Assembly: GCA_018780145.1 (NCBI GenBank)
Contig: JADMKA010000086.1
Coordinates: forward strand, 1 to 49,970
Direction of reading: 5' to 3'
Origin: Vitreoscilla sp.
Lineage (GTDB): Bacteria > Pseudomonadota > Gammaproteobacteria > Burkholderiales > Burkholderiaceae_C
Length of the DNA stretch: 49,970 nt
The first letter of the stretch is position 1, and every line of letters begins with the position of its first letter. The notes under the pieces are model-generated. The model made no database searches. It was given only the letters and a program-made list of their open reading frames with translations, and was not told the DNA's origin. Of the stretch, positions 9,371 through 18,029 are shown in pieces. A program made the position numbers and the translations under genes.

Positions 9371-10059
9371 GCCCGGCGCCCCTCATCCGGATCCGCTCGT
9401 TGAGCAAGGCCTACCAGCGTGGTGGCCAGGCGATCCCCGTGCTGCTGGACATCAACCTGGATGTGCAGGCCGGCGAGTTCGTCGCGCTGATGGGCCCGTC
9501 GGGCTCCGGCAAGAGCACGCTGCTCAACCTCATCGCCGGCATCGACCAGCCCAGCAGCGGCACCATCGAGATCGCGGGCGTGGACATCGCCACGCTGGGC
9601 GAGGGCCGGCTGGCCGACTGGCGCGCCGCCAACGTCGGGTTCATCTTTCAGTTCTACAACCTGCTGCCGGTGCTCACCGCGTTCGAGAACGTGGAACTGC
9701 CGCTGCTGTTGACCAGGCTGTCGTCGCGCGAACGGGCCCAGCGCGTGGAGGCCCTGCTGAGCCTGGTGGGCCTGACCGACCGCGCCGATCACCGCCCCAA
9801 CGAGCTTTCCGGCGGCCAGCAGCAGCGCGTGGCGATCGCCCGCGCACTGGTGACCGACCCGCAGCTGATCGTCGCCGACGAACCCACCGGCGACCTGGAC
9901 CGTGCCACCGGCGAGGAGGTGCTGCACCTGATGGACCGCCTGGTGCGCGAACTGGGCAAAACGATCGTGATGGTCACCCACGACCCCAAGGCCGCCGCCC
10001 GCGCGCAGCGCATGGTGCACCTGGAAAAAGGCGTGCTGGTGGACGAGATGCCCGCCTGA
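9367..10059 (+). CDS. ABC transporter ATP-binding protein (MacB/LolD type)
   Basis: A 230-residue nucleotide-binding subunit. Walker A is GPSGSGKST at residues 43-51, the Q-loop lies in [11 protein letters not shown], the signature is LSGGQQQR at about 147-154, Walker B is [12 protein letters not shown] at about 166-177, and the switch histidine is in VMVTHD. This pattern is typical of the ATPases that power FtsX-fold (type VII) systems such as MacB and LolCDE. It overlaps the adaptor gene by four bases and is one base from the first permease, so it powers the neighbouring permease pair. Confidence 0.95.
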   Translation: MSPAPLIRIRSLSKAYQRGGQAIPVLLDINLDVQAGEFVALMGPSGSGKSTLLNLIAGIDQPSSGTIEIAGVDIATLGEGRLADWRAANVGFIFQFYNLLPVLTAFENVELPLLLTRLSSRERAQRVEALLSLVGLTDRADHRPNELSGGQQQRVAIARALVTDPQLIVADEPTGDLDRATGEEVLHLMDRLVRELGKTIVMVTHDPKAAARAQRMVHLEKGVLVDEMPA

Positions 10060-10060
10060 C

Positions 10061-11218
10061 ATGTTCCTGCTCAAGCTGCTCCTGCTGAACGCCTTCCGGC
10101 ACAAGCTGCGCACCGGCCTGACGATCGTCGGCCTGGTGGTGGCGGTCTGCTCCTTCGGCCTGCTGCGCACGCTGATCGACGCCTGGTATGCCGGCGTGGA
10201 GGCCAGCTCGAGCACGCGGCTGGTCACCCGCAGCGCGGTGTCGCTGACCTTTCCGCTGCCGCTCAGTTATGTGCAGCGCCTGAAGGCGGTGGACGGCGTG
10301 ACCACGATCTCCTGGGCCAATTGGTTCGGCGGTGTCTACCAGACCGAGCGCAATTTCTTCCCGCAGTTTGCAGTGGAGCCGTCGACCTACCTGGCGCTCT
10401 ACCCGGAGTACCGCCTGAGCGAGGACGAGAAACAGGCCTTCCTGCGCGACCGGCAAGGCGCCATCGTCGGCCGCAAGCTGGCCAACACCTACGGCTGGAA
10501 GATCGGTGACCAGATCCCCCTGCGCGGCACCATCTACCCGGGCACCTGGAGCTTCACGCTGCGCGGCATCTGGGACGGTGCCGAAGCCAAGACCGACGAG
10601 TCGCAGATGTTGTTCCACTGGGCCTACCTCAACGAGAGCCTGCGCAAAAAGTACGGGCCTCGGGCCGACGCGGTCGGCGTCTACATGCTGGGCATCGACG
10701 AGCCGCAGAACGCCGCACTGATCTCGCAGCGCGTGGACGCACAGTTCAAGAACTCGCAGGCCGAGACCATGACCGAAACCGAGGCCGCCTTCCAGCTCAG
10801 TTTCGTCTCGATGAGCGAGGCCATCCTGGTGGCCATCGAGGCGGTGAGCTACATCATCATCGTCATCATCATGGCGGTGATGGCCAACACCATGACGATG
10901 ACCGCCCGCGAGCGCATGGCCGAGTACGCCACGCTGAAGGCCTTGGGGTTTTCGCCAGGCTTCGTGGTGCGCCTGCTGTTCGGCGAGAGCATGCTGATCG
11001 CACTCATCGGCGGCGGCCTGGGCCTGGCACTCACCTTCCCCGCCGTCGCCGCCATTGCCGGGGCATTGGGTTCGTTCCTGCCGGTGTTCCAGGTGCAGGC
11101 CACCACGGTGGCGCTGCAATGCAGCGCGGCAGGGGTCGTCGGCATCGTCGCCGCGGCCTGGCCGGCCTGGCGCATGAGCCGGATCGACATCGTGCAGGGC
11201 TTGAGGCACATCGGATGA
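10061..11218 (+). CDS. ABC transporter permease, FtsX/MacB family (first of two)
   Basis: A 385-residue inner-membrane protein. It has one membrane helix near residues 15-38, a large periplasmic domain (about 40-255, MacB_PCD type) and three C-terminal helices: [20 protein letters not shown], then [20 protein letters not shown], then [16 protein letters not shown]. The conserved cytoplasmic stretch [14 protein letters not shown] is the coupling-helix motif of this family. Its stop overlaps the start of the second permease by four bases. The two permeases probably form a heterodimer, unlike MacB, where the permease is fused to the ATPase and works as a homodimer. The exported substrate is unknown. 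Confidence 0.92.
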   Translation: MFLLKLLLLNAFRHKLRTGLTIVGLVVAVCSFGLLRTLIDAWYAGVEASSSTRLVTRSAVSLTFPLPLSYVQRLKAVDGVTTISWANWFGGVYQTERNFFPQFAVEPSTYLALYPEYRLSEDEKQAFLRDRQGAIVGRKLANTYGWKIGDQIPLRGTIYPGTWSFTLRGIWDGAEAKTDESQMLFHWAYLNESLRKKYGPRADAVGVYMLGIDEPQNAALISQRVDAQFKNSQAETMTETEAAFQLSFVSMSEAILVAIEAVSYIIIVIIMAVMANTMTMTARERMAEYATLKALGFSPGFVVRLLFGESMLIALIGGGLGLALTFPAVAAIAGALGSFLPVFQVQATTVALQCSAAGVVGIVAAAWPAWRMSRIDIVQGLRHIG

Positions 11219-12384
11219 AGGCGATCCCGCTCAGCTACATCGCGCGCAACCTGTGGGTCCGGCGGGTCACCACCCTGCTCACGGCCGGTGGCATGGCACT
11301 GGTCGTCTACACCTTCGCCACCGTGCTGATGATGAGCGAGGGCATCCGTGCCACGCTGGTGGCCACCGGCCAGCCCGACAACGTGCTGGTGCTGCGCAAG
11401 GGGGCCGGCAGCGAGATCAACAGCGGCATCGACCGGCTTCAGGCCAGCATCCTGGAGACGCTGCCCGGCATCGCCACCGGGCGCCAGGGCGAGTTGCTGG
11501 TCTCCAAGGAAACCGTGGTGCTGAACTCGCTGCCCAAGCTCGGCAGCGGCAAGCCCAGCAACGTGACCATGCGCGGCACCGGCCCGGCCGGGCTGGCACT
11601 GCGGCCGCAGGTCACCCTGGCCGAGGGGCGATGGTTCCGGCCCGGCACGGCGGAGATCGCCGTCGGCCGCGCGGTCGCTGGCGGGTTCGACGGTGCGCAG
11701 CTCGGCCAGACACTGCGCTTCGGCAGCCGCGACTGGCTGATCGTCGGGGTCTTCGACGCGGCGAAGACGGCCTTCGACTCCGAGATTTGGGGTGACGCCG
11801 ATCTGATGATGCAGTCCTACCGGCGCGGGGCGTACTCGACCGTCGTCTTCCGCCTGGCCGATCCCGGCAGCATCGACGCGCTGCAAGCCACCATCGCCGC
11901 CGACCCGCGCCTGCAGGTCGAGGCCAAGCCCGAGGTGCGCTTCTACGAGGAGCAGAGCGAGGCGCTGGCGAAGTTCATCAGCATCCTCGGTACGGTGCTG
12001 AGCGTGATCTTCTCGATCGGCGCCATCGTCGGCGCCATGATCACCATGTTCGCCGCCGTGGCCCAGCGCACCGGCGAGATCGGCACGCTGCGCGCACTGG
12101 GTTTCAGGCGCGGCGCGGTGCTGGTGGCCTTCCTGGCCGAGAGCCTGCTGCTGAGCGTGGTGGGAGGCCTGCTCGGCCTGGCCGGCGCCAGCCTGATGCA
12201 GACGGTGAACATCTCCACCACCAACTTCCAGACCTTCGCCGAACTGGCCTTCCAGTTCAAGCTGACCCCCGGCATCGCGATCGAGACCATGGTCTTCGCG
12301 CTGGCGATGGGCTTCGTCGGCGGCTTCATCCCCGCCTGGCGGGCCGCGCGCCTGAAGATCGTCGACGGGTTGCGGGCCGCCTGA
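11215..12384 (+). CDS. ABC transporter permease, FtsX/MacB family (second of two)
   Basis: A 389-residue partner of the preceding permease with the same layout: one N-terminal helix (TTLLTAGGMALVVYTFATVL), a periplasmic domain (about 45-265), then three C-terminal helices. The coupling motif is QRTGEIGTLRALGFRRGAVL, and the end PAWRAARLKIVDGL matches the end of the first permease in type ([13 protein letters not shown]). The start is fixed by the four-base overlap with the upstream gene. Last gene of the adaptor-ATPase-permease-permease operon; 19 bases separate it from the convergent thioesterase gene. Confidence 0.92.
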   Translation: MKAIPLSYIARNLWVRRVTTLLTAGGMALVVYTFATVLMMSEGIRATLVATGQPDNVLVLRKGAGSEINSGIDRLQASILETLPGIATGRQGELLVSKETVVLNSLPKLGSGKPSNVTMRGTGPAGLALRPQVTLAEGRWFRPGTAEIAVGRAVAGGFDGAQLGQTLRFGSRDWLIVGVFDAAKTAFDSEIWGDADLMMQSYRRGAYSTVVFRLADPGSIDALQATIAADPRLQVEAKPEVRFYEEQSEALAKFISILGTVLSVIFSIGAIVGAMITMFAAVAQRTGEIGTLRALGFRRGAVLVAFLAESLLLSVVGGLLGLAGASLMQTVNISTTNFQTFAELAFQFKLTPGIAIETMVFALAMGFVGGFIPAWRAARLKIVDGLRAA

Positions 12385-12403
12385 AGCCTGCCCGCACCGC
12401 GAC

Positions 12404-12961
12404 TCAACCGCCCGGGTTCAGCACCACGCAGGTCGTGGTGGCATGGGCGTAGAGCTTGCCATCCGGCCCGACCAGCCGCCCCTCGGCAAAGCCGACCTGC
12501 CGGCCCGCATTGATGATGCGGCCTTCCGCCCGCACCAGCGGCACCTTGGGCGTCAGCGCGCGCACATAGCTGATCTTCAGCTCGGCCGTGGTGTAGCCCT
12601 TGCCGGCCGGCAAGGTGGTGTGGATGGCACAGCCCACGCACGTGTCCAGCAACGTGGCGATCCAGCCGCCGTGGATGGTCCCCATGGGGTTCAGGAACCG
12701 CGCGCTCGGCCGGCCCTGGAAGACCGTGCGGCCGAACTCGAACTCGATCGGCCAGAAGTCCATCGTGGCGCCGATGGGCACCGAAGGCAGATCGCCCGCG
12801 CCGATGGCCTCGAACATCTGCAAGCCGGTGCGCTGCATCAACTGCTCGGGCTGTGCAATGCCCGGGGCGGCAAGCCGGGCGCGCACCCGAGCTTCGTCTT
12901 CCTCCCAGCGCGCGAGCGTGGCGGCGATCTCGTCATGGAGCCGATGGGTGGCTGTGCTCAT
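12404..12961 (-). CDS. PaaI-family hotdog thioesterase
   Basis: A 185-residue cytoplasmic hotdog-fold protein. The active-site region is RFLNPMGTIHGGWIATLLDT, containing the HGG motif of the PaaI/YigI group, and the second half follows with YVRALTPKVPLVRAEGRI. Such enzymes hydrolyse acyl- or aryl-CoA thioesters. An N-terminal extension of about 75 residues precedes the hotdog core. The start at 12961 has GGGGAT upstream. It is divergent from a MarR regulator with a shared 53-base gap carrying repeats, so it is probably part of that regulator's target set. Confidence 0.85.
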   Translation of the reverse strand: MSTATHRLHDEIAATLARWEEDEARVRARLAAPGIAQPEQLMQRTGLQMFEAIGAGDLPSVPIGATMDFWPIEFEFGRTVFQGRPSARFLNPMGTIHGGWIATLLDTCVGCAIHTTLPAGKGYTTAELKISYVRALTPKVPLVRAEGRIINAGRQVGFAEGRLVGPDGKLYAHATTTCVVLNPGG

Positions 12962-12977
12962 CGCATATCCCCTATTT

Positions 12978-13007
12978 GATTGCAGGTACAACGATTGTAG
13001 GTACACT
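12978..13007. promoter_or_regulatory. MarR-type operator and promoter
   Basis: The inverted repeat TACAA-CGA-TTGTA sits at 12987-12999. Around it a 15-base direct repeat is visible (GATTGCAGGTACA from 12978 and GATTGTAGGTACA from 12993). A plus-strand promoter overlaps both: TTGCAG (12980-12985), a 16-base spacer, TACACT (13002-13007). A dimeric MarR protein bound here would block polymerase. The next codon is the MarR ATG at 13015, so the transcript would be almost leaderless. Confidence 0.55.
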
Positions 13008-13014
13008 TAAATCC

Positions 13015-13515
13015 ATGCGCAGAGCCAGCCCTTCTGTCACCCAGGCGTCAGCCGCCGCGGCGCCGGCCCTGCCGCGCGGCTGCAGCAACTTCAAGCTGCG
13101 CCAGGCCGATCGGCTGGTGAGCCGCCACTACGACGCCTACCTCGGTGGCCAGGTGGGGCTCAAGACCTCGCAGTACTCGTTGCTGAGCCATATCGCGGCC
13201 AGCGGCCCGGTGCGCCCGGCCGAGCTGGCGCAGGCCATGGGGCTGGAGCCCTCCACGCTGAGCCGGAACCTGCAGCCGCTGGTGGCGCAGGGCTGGGTGG
13301 AGATCGGGCCGGGCGCGGACGCGCGCTCGCGCCTGGTCGCACTCACCGAGACCGGCCGCGCCAAACGCACCGAAGCGCAACGGGCCTGGAAGCAGGCCCA
13401 GCTGGCCTTCAACGACAAGTTGGGCGTGGCGCGTGTGGCGCAACTCCACGCCTTGCTGGACGAGTGCATGGGCCTGCTCGCCGCGCCCGAGCCCAGCGGA
13501 GAAGACGATGCCTGA
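13015..13515 (+). CDS. MarR family transcriptional regulator
   Basis: A 166-residue winged-helix regulator. The recognition region is PAELAQAMGLEPSTLSRNLQ (about residues 74-93), followed by the wing GWVEIGPGADARSRLVALTE. The N-terminal 20 residues are low-complexity. It overlaps the downstream MFS gene by eight bases and so forms an operon with it. It is divergent from the hotdog thioesterase. The promoter-overlapping inverted repeat makes autorepression and control of both directions likely. Ligand unknown, plausibly an aromatic or other small acid. Confidence 0.9.
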   Translation: MRRASPSVTQASAAAAPALPRGCSNFKLRQADRLVSRHYDAYLGGQVGLKTSQYSLLSHIAASGPVRPAELAQAMGLEPSTLSRNLQPLVAQGWVEIGPGADARSRLVALTETGRAKRTEAQRAWKQAQLAFNDKLGVARVAQLHALLDECMGLLAAPEPSGEDDA

Positions 13516-14749
13516 CACCCCAGCCCCCCGCCCCACCCTGCCCGCCCTGTGGCTGGTGCTGCTGGCCGCCGGCGGCGTCTTCGCGCTGACCATGGGCGCG
13601 CGCCAGTCGATGGGCCTGTTCCTCGGGTCGATCAACACCGCCACCGGCCTGGGCCTGGCCAGCATCAGCCTGGCCTTCGCCTTCGGGCAGCTCTGGTGGG
13701 GCTTGACGCAGCCGCTGGCCGGGATGGTGGCCGACCGCATCGGCCCGGGGCGGGTGCTGGTGCTGGGCGTGCTGCTGGTTGCCGTTGGCACTGCGATGAT
13801 CCCGCTGATGCACACCACGGGCGGCTTGATCCTGGCCGTCGGCGTGCTGGCGGCCGGCGGTGCCGGCATGGCGGGGCCGTCGGTGCTGATGGCAGCGACC
13901 ACGCGCCTGGTGTCGCCCGAAAAGCGCGGCATCGCCACCGGGATCGTCAACGCCGGGGGCTCGTTCGGTCAGTTCATCTTTGCGCCGATCGCGCAGGGCA
14001 TCACCGCGGCCGCCGGCTGGGTCGCCGGGTTGCAGGCGCTGGCCGCATTGACGCTGCTTGCCCTGCCCGCCGCCTGGGTTCTGCGTGGGCGCGGCAACGT
14101 GCACGCCGCCGGCACCGCCAAGCCTGAAACCACGCGCGAAGCGGTGGGCCGCGCCCTCGCAGACCGCAGCTTCCTGCTGCTGTCTGCCGGCTTCTTCGTC
14201 TGTGGTTTCCACGTTGCCTTCCTGGCGACCCACCTGCCCGGTGTGGTCGCTTCGTGCCAGTTGCCGCCCGAGGTGGGCGCCTGGTCGCTGGCGATGATCG
14301 GCCTGTTCAACATCATCGGCAGCTTCGGCATCGGCTGGGCCATCGGCTTCCAGGGCGGGCGTTGGCCGATGAAGCGGCTGCTGACGCTGATCTACGCGGC
14401 GCGCGCGGTGGCGGTGCTGGTCTTCGTGCTCTCGCCCAAGAGCACCGCCGTGATGCTGGTCTTCGCCGCGGTGATGGGCCTGACCTTCCTGTCCACCGTG
14501 CCGCCCACGGCCGGCCTGGTGGCCAAGTTCTTCGGCCCGGCCCACATGGGCACCTTGTTCGGCCTGGTGATGGTGTCGCACCAGATCGGCGGCTTCCTCG
14601 GCGCCTGGCTGGGCGGCAAGGCCTTCGAGCTGACCGGCAGCTACGACTGGATGTGGTACGCCGACATCCTGCTCGCCGTGGCCGCCGCGTTGCTGAACTG
14701 GCCGATCAAGGAGCAGCGGCCGGCGCCGCTGGGCACGCAACCTGCCTGA
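13508..14749 (+). CDS. MFS transporter
   Basis: A 413-residue inner-membrane transporter with about 12 helices. The loop 2-3 motif is close to the MFS A motif (GMVADRIGPGRVLVLGVLLV), and the equivalent C-terminal stretch is WAIGFQGGRWPMKRLL. The N-terminal ALTMGARQSMGLFLGSINTA resembles the OFA/monocarboxylate-type branch. The start is set by a GGAGAA site upstream and by the eight-base overlap with the MarR gene. Uptake of the compound sensed by MarR, or export of it, are both possible; I favour uptake because of the family branch, at low certainty. Confidence 0.9.
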   Translation: MPDTPAPRPTLPALWLVLLAAGGVFALTMGARQSMGLFLGSINTATGLGLASISLAFAFGQLWWGLTQPLAGMVADRIGPGRVLVLGVLLVAVGTAMIPLMHTTGGLILAVGVLAAGGAGMAGPSVLMAATTRLVSPEKRGIATGIVNAGGSFGQFIFAPIAQGITAAAGWVAGLQALAALTLLALPAAWVLRGRGNVHAAGTAKPETTREAVGRALADRSFLLLSAGFFVCGFHVAFLATHLPGVVASCQLPPEVGAWSLAMIGLFNIIGSFGIGWAIGFQGGRWPMKRLLTLIYAARAVAVLVFVLSPKSTAVMLVFAAVMGLTFLSTVPPTAGLVAKFFGPAHMGTLFGLVMVSHQIGGFLGAWLGGKAFELTGSYDWMWYADILLAVAAALLNWPIKEQRPAPLGTQPA

Positions 14750-14782
14750 AGGGGCTGGCACCGGGTGCGATCATGCAGCCCC

Positions 14783-15628
14783 ATGCGCCTGCAACTCGCC
14801 TCCGACCTGCATCTCGAACGCCACCCGCACTTCAAGCTGCAGCCTGCGCCGGGCGCCGAGGTGCTGGTGCTGGCCGGCGACATCGGCTCCTACCAGGCTG
14901 GCTCGCTGCTGGAAGGGGACGATTTCGGCCTGGAGCGCTTTGCACCCGGCCGCCCCGAGGCTCCGTGGAAGCGGGTGCTCTACGTGCCCGGCAACCACGA
15001 GTACGACGGCCAGGAGTTCGACGAAGCGCACGGGCGGCTGCGCGCATGCTGCGAGCGCCTGGGCATCACCTGGCTGGAGCGTGAGGTACACGTCATCGAC
15101 GGCGTGCGCTTCATCGGCACCACGCTGTGGAGCGATTTCGACGCGCTGGCCAGCGGCAGGAGAACCGTCACCGAGCAGTTGAAGGAGCGCGAGAAGGCCT
15201 ACCGGGCCGCCAACTTCTACCTGCGCCGCTTCACCGCCACACGGCATGGCGACCCGATGCTGGCCGAGGAGTGGCGGGCGCAGGCGCTGGAGTGCCAACA
15301 GTGGCTCCGTGCGGCGCTGCAGGAACCGTTCGGCGGCATCACCGTGGTGGTGACCCACTACGCGCCCAGCCTGCACAGTGCCGACCCGCGCTATGGCAAG
15401 ACCCCCGGCACGGCCGGCTTCTGCAATGCACTGGACGACCTGCTCGACCATGCCGACCTGTGGCTACACGGCCACCTGCATTGCCCCAGCGATTACCGCA
15501 TGCCCGGCGGGCGGCGTTGCCGCGTGCTGGCCAACCCGCTGGGCTATGCCAACAAGGGCGAGCAGGATGGGTTCCGGGCCGCCTGGTCCATCGACCTGGC
15601 CGACCTGGGAGCGCCGACCAGAGCTTGA
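14783..15628 (+). CDS. Calcineurin-like metallophosphoesterase
   Basis: A 281-residue cytoplasmic protein. The five metal-binding blocks are present in order: SDLHLE (residues about 8-13), LAGDIG (30s), GNHEYDG (70s), VVTHYAP (about 190) and HGHLH (about 230). This is the dinuclear metallophosphoesterase fold. The substrate cannot be predicted from the motifs. The start is the ATG at 14783, just before the first motif. It lies 33 bases after the MFS gene and 62 bases before uspA, with a hairpin in the latter gap. Confidence 0.88.
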   Translation: MRLQLASDLHLERHPHFKLQPAPGAEVLVLAGDIGSYQAGSLLEGDDFGLERFAPGRPEAPWKRVLYVPGNHEYDGQEFDEAHGRLRACCERLGITWLEREVHVIDGVRFIGTTLWSDFDALASGRRTVTEQLKEREKAYRAANFYLRRFTATRHGDPMLAEEWRAQALECQQWLRAALQEPFGGITVVVTHYAPSLHSADPRYGKTPGTAGFCNALDDLLDHADLWLHGHLHCPSDYRMPGGRRCRVLANPLGYANKGEQDGFRAAWSIDLADLGAPTRA

Positions 15629-15639
15629 CTCAGGGCAAG

Positions 15640-15659
15640 GCACGCCGGAACCGGCGTGC
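15640..15659. repeat. Perfect hairpin between phosphoesterase and uspA
   Basis: The arms GCACGCCGG and CCGGCGTGC are separated by AA. No U-rich tract follows on either strand, so it is not a typical terminator. It may be an extragenic palindrome or an mRNA structure in the uspA leader. Confidence 0.4.
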
Positions 15660-15690
15660 GACACTGGCGCCATCACTTCCGGAGCATGTC

Positions 15691-16113
15691 ATGAAGATCC
15701 TGGTTGCCGCCGATGGAAGCGCCTACACCAAACGCATGCTGGCCTATCTGGCCGCGCACGACGAGTGGCTGGGGGGCCAGCACGACTACACCGTGGTGTT
15801 CTCGGTGATGGCCGTTCCGCCCCGCGCCGCCGCGGCGCTGGACAAGACCTTGTTGACCTCGTACTACGAGGCCGAGGCCGAGAAGGTCTTCAAGCCCATC
15901 CGCACCTTCTTCGGCAAGCAGAAGATCAATGCGGTCTTCGTGGCCAAGATTGGCCATGCGGCAGAGAACATCGCCACGCTGGCCGAAAAGGGCAAGTTCG
16001 ACCTGATCATGATGGGCTCGCACGGCCACAGCACGCTGGGCAATCTGGTCATGGGCTCGGTCGCCACCAAGGTGATGGCGCATTGCGGCACGCCAGTGCT
16101 GCTGGTGCGCTGA
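15691..16113 (+). CDS. Universal stress protein UspA family
   Basis: A 140-residue single-domain Usp protein. The N-terminal strand is MKILVAADGSAYTKRML, and the ATP-binding motif G-2X-G-9X-GS is intact at about residues 110-124 (GSHGHSTLGNLVMGS), followed by TKVMAHCGTPVLLVR. These features place it in the ATP-binding UspFG/MJ0577 group. The start has CGGAG seven bases upstream. It sits alone between a phosphoesterase and a repeat-rich gap. Role: stress survival, probably through ATP sensing; no specific partner is evident. Confidence 0.93.
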   Translation: MKILVAADGSAYTKRMLAYLAAHDEWLGGQHDYTVVFSVMAVPPRAAAALDKTLLTSYYEAEAEKVFKPIRTFFGKQKINAVFVAKIGHAAENIATLAEKGKFDLIMMGSHGHSTLGNLVMGSVATKVMAHCGTPVLLVR

Positions 16114-16118
16114 ACTTA

Positions 16119-16245
16119 CACCCGCCTGGCGGGTGGTCGCGGTACCCGGCCGCCGGTGCTCGGCTCAGCCGAGCGCCGGGCCGCTCCCAAGCAGGCTGAG
16201 CACCCGCCCGGCGGGTGGGGCCGGTACCCAGGCACCGGGTGCCCC
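16119..16245. repeat. Palindromic extragenic repeats (two direct copies)
   Basis: Two related units: 16119-16161 and 16201-16245. Each begins with the palindrome CACCCGCC-N-GGCGGGTG (16119-16135 and 16201-16217) and continues through a GGTACC core. Between them is a further perfect hairpin, GCTCGGCT-C-AGCCGAGC, at 16158-16174. A third unit in opposite orientation lies after dadA (18030-18073). No U tract follows, so these are REP-like elements rather than simple terminators. Confidence 0.6.
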
Positions 16246-16248
16246 ATC

Positions 16249-16458
16249 TCAGCCCGCGCTGACCCGGCTCAGCCAGTCGGCCTGGGTCGCGCTGCCTGCG
16301 GCGCCGATTCCCGCCGTGGACCACGCGTCCAGCGGTGCTTCGTCCAGGCAGAAGTCCAGGCCCATCGCGGTGCCCATGTCGGCCGGGTCGCACTCCGGCA
16401 CCGGTGCGGGCAAGCCCATCAGGCGGCGCAACAGGTTGGGTCGGGCGGCGTTGGACAT
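16249..16458 (-). CDS. Small protein of unknown function (69 residues)
   Basis: A short reading frame with a good ribosome site (GGGAG, six bases before the ATG at 16458). The product is acidic in the middle (PECDPADMGTAMGLDFCLDE) with a basic N-terminus (NLLRRL), two cysteines, and no membrane segment or signal peptide. I recognise no domain. The GC-rich repeats just downstream and an AT-rich gap upstream fit an independent small gene. Divergent from dadA. The call rests on the ribosome site and isolation, so confidence is moderate. Confidence 0.5.
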   Translation of the reverse strand: MSNAARPNLLRRLMGLPAPVPECDPADMGTAMGLDFCLDEAPLDAWSTAGIGAAGSATQADWLSRVSAG

Positions 16459-16636
16459 GGCGTACTCCCGTGGCTTGGTGACATCAGTTTCGACCTCTTA
16501 CGGAACCATGTAACCCGCAAAGGAAGGTGGAAACGCCCCCTGTTGAGGCATTTGGCACGTGTGCCCGCTGCACTGCGCCGGAGCGTGGCGAGAACGCATC
16601 GCCATCAGCCGATCTATTAGTAACTCTAATCACATC

Positions 16637-16655
16637 GCAATTTTATTAAGATTGC
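16637..16655. promoter_or_regulatory. 19-base palindrome in AT-rich region upstream of dadA
   Basis: GCAATTTTATTAAGATTGC is a palindrome with one mismatched pair around a central T. It lies in a stretch (16610-16670) far richer in A and T than the rest of the window, 60-80 bases before dadA. Lrp/AsnC-type regulators, which control dadA in enterobacteria and pseudomonads, bind AT-rich palindromes of this kind. The regulator is inferred, not seen. Confidence 0.45.
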
Positions 16656-16714
16656 TTCATTTTAGAAGTGACCCTGCCGAGAATCCGCCATCCCACGGAC
16701 AAGGCAGCAGCTTC

Positions 16715-18025
16715 ATGAAAGTCATCGTTCTCGGCGCCGGCATCATCGGCATCAGCACCGCCTGGTACCTCGCGGAAGAGGGCCACGAGGTCACGGTGGT
16801 CGACCGTCAACCCGACGCGGCGCTGGAGACCAGCTTCGCCAACGGCGCCCAGATTTCGGTCAGCTTCTGCGAGCCCTGGGCCAACGCCGGCGCCCCCTTG
16901 AAGGTGCTGAAGTGGTTGCTGCGCGACGACTCGCCGCTGTTGTTCCGCCCCCGGCTGGATCCTTACCAGTGGCGCTGGGGCATCAAGTTCCTGATGCAGT
17001 GCACCGATGCCGCTTTTGCCCGCAATGTGGAGCAGCTGGTGGCCTTGGGGGCCTACAGCCATGAATCGCTGAAGGAACTGGTCAGCCAGACCGGCATCGG
17101 CTACGAGCGCCTGGAGCGCGGCATCCTGCACTTCTTCTCGTCCGCGAAAGACTTCGAAGCCGGCGCGGCCGGGGCCGAGTTGATGCGCCAGCACGGCGTG
17201 GACCGCCGCGTGCTGAGCCGCGACGAGGTGCTGAAGGTCGAGCCCTCGCTCGCCACCTTCGGGCCCCACATCCATGGTGGCACCTACACGCCCAGCGACG
17301 AATCCGGCGATGCCCGCGTCTTCACCCAGAAGCTGGCCCGCCTGTGTGCGCAGCGCGGGGTGACCTTCCTGTACGAGCACGACATCCTGGGCCTCGACAC
17401 CGCCGGCGGTGAGATCAGCGGCGTGCGTGTCGGCTGCCAGCGCACCGGCCAGCGCCGCACGCTGCAGGCCCAGCACTACGTCGCCGCGATGGGCTCCTTC
17501 ACCGCCCCGCTGCTGCGGCCGGTGGGCGTGGATCTGGACATCTACCCCGCCAAGGGCTACTCGGCCACGCTGAAACTGGCGCGCCCGCAGGACGCGAGCA
17601 CCGTGAGCCTGCTGGACGACACCCGCAAGATCGCCATCTCGCGCCTGGGCGACCACATCCGCATCGCGGGCACCGCCGAGATGGCCGGCTACGACCAAGG
17701 CCTGGCCAGCACCACCGCCCAGGTGCGCTGCGCCGCGCTGGTCCAACGCTACGAGGAGCTGTTTCCCGGCGTGGCCGACACCACCGAGCCGAACTACTGG
17801 ACCGGCCTGCGCCCGAGCACGCCGACCAACATCCCCTACATCGGCCGCAGCAAGATCGGCAACCTGTGGCTCAACGCCGGCCACGGCACGCTGGGCTGGA
17901 CGCACGGCGCCGGCTCGGGCCGCGCACTGGCCGAACTGATGGCCGGCAAGCGCCCGCAGCTGAACTTCGGCTTCTGCGGCCCGACGCTCCCGCACCGCGC
18001 GCCGCAGGTGGCCCTGGCCACCTGA
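16715..18025 (+). CDS. dadA: D-amino acid dehydrogenase, DadA-like FAD oxidoreductase
   Basis: A 436-residue flavoprotein of the DAO family. The N-terminal Rossmann motif is VIVLGAGIIGISTAWYLAEE, followed by VVDRQPDAALETSFANGAQI, which is characteristic of DadA. The C-terminal FAD-binding end is NLWLNAGHGTLGWTHGAGSG. Length equals the usual 430-440. DadA oxidises D-amino acids, mainly D-alanine, at the inner membrane face, passing electrons to the quinone pool. The usual partner alanine racemase (dadX) is not next to it. The gene stands alone between palindromic repeats and has an AT-rich upstream region with a palindromic site. Confidence 0.9.
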   Translation: MKVIVLGAGIIGISTAWYLAEEGHEVTVVDRQPDAALETSFANGAQISVSFCEPWANAGAPLKVLKWLLRDDSPLLFRPRLDPYQWRWGIKFLMQCTDAAFARNVEQLVALGAYSHESLKELVSQTGIGYERLERGILHFFSSAKDFEAGAAGAELMRQHGVDRRVLSRDEVLKVEPSLATFGPHIHGGTYTPSDESGDARVFTQKLARLCAQRGVTFLYEHDILGLDTAGGEISGVRVGCQRTGQRRTLQAQHYVAAMGSFTAPLLRPVGVDLDIYPAKGYSATLKLARPQDASTVSLLDDTRKIAISRLGDHIRIAGTAEMAGYDQGLASTTAQVRCAALVQRYEELFPGVADTTEPNYWTGLRPSTPTNIPYIGRSKIGNLWLNAGHGTLGWTHGAGSGRALAELMAGKRPQLNFGFCGPTLPHRAPQVALAT

Positions 18026-18029
18026 GTTG

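Noticed and set aside
9367-12384. Assignment of the ABC operon as the lipoprotein sorter LolCDE
   Set aside because: The presence of a MacA-like adaptor and a divergent TetR regulator fits a regulated exporter; lolCDE has no adaptor gene.
16553-16575. TGGCAC and a later GCTGC as a possible sigma-54 promoter
   Set aside because: The spacing between the GG and GC elements is off by one and no enhancer-binding protein gene is nearby. GGCACGTGTGCC is better described as a short palindrome.
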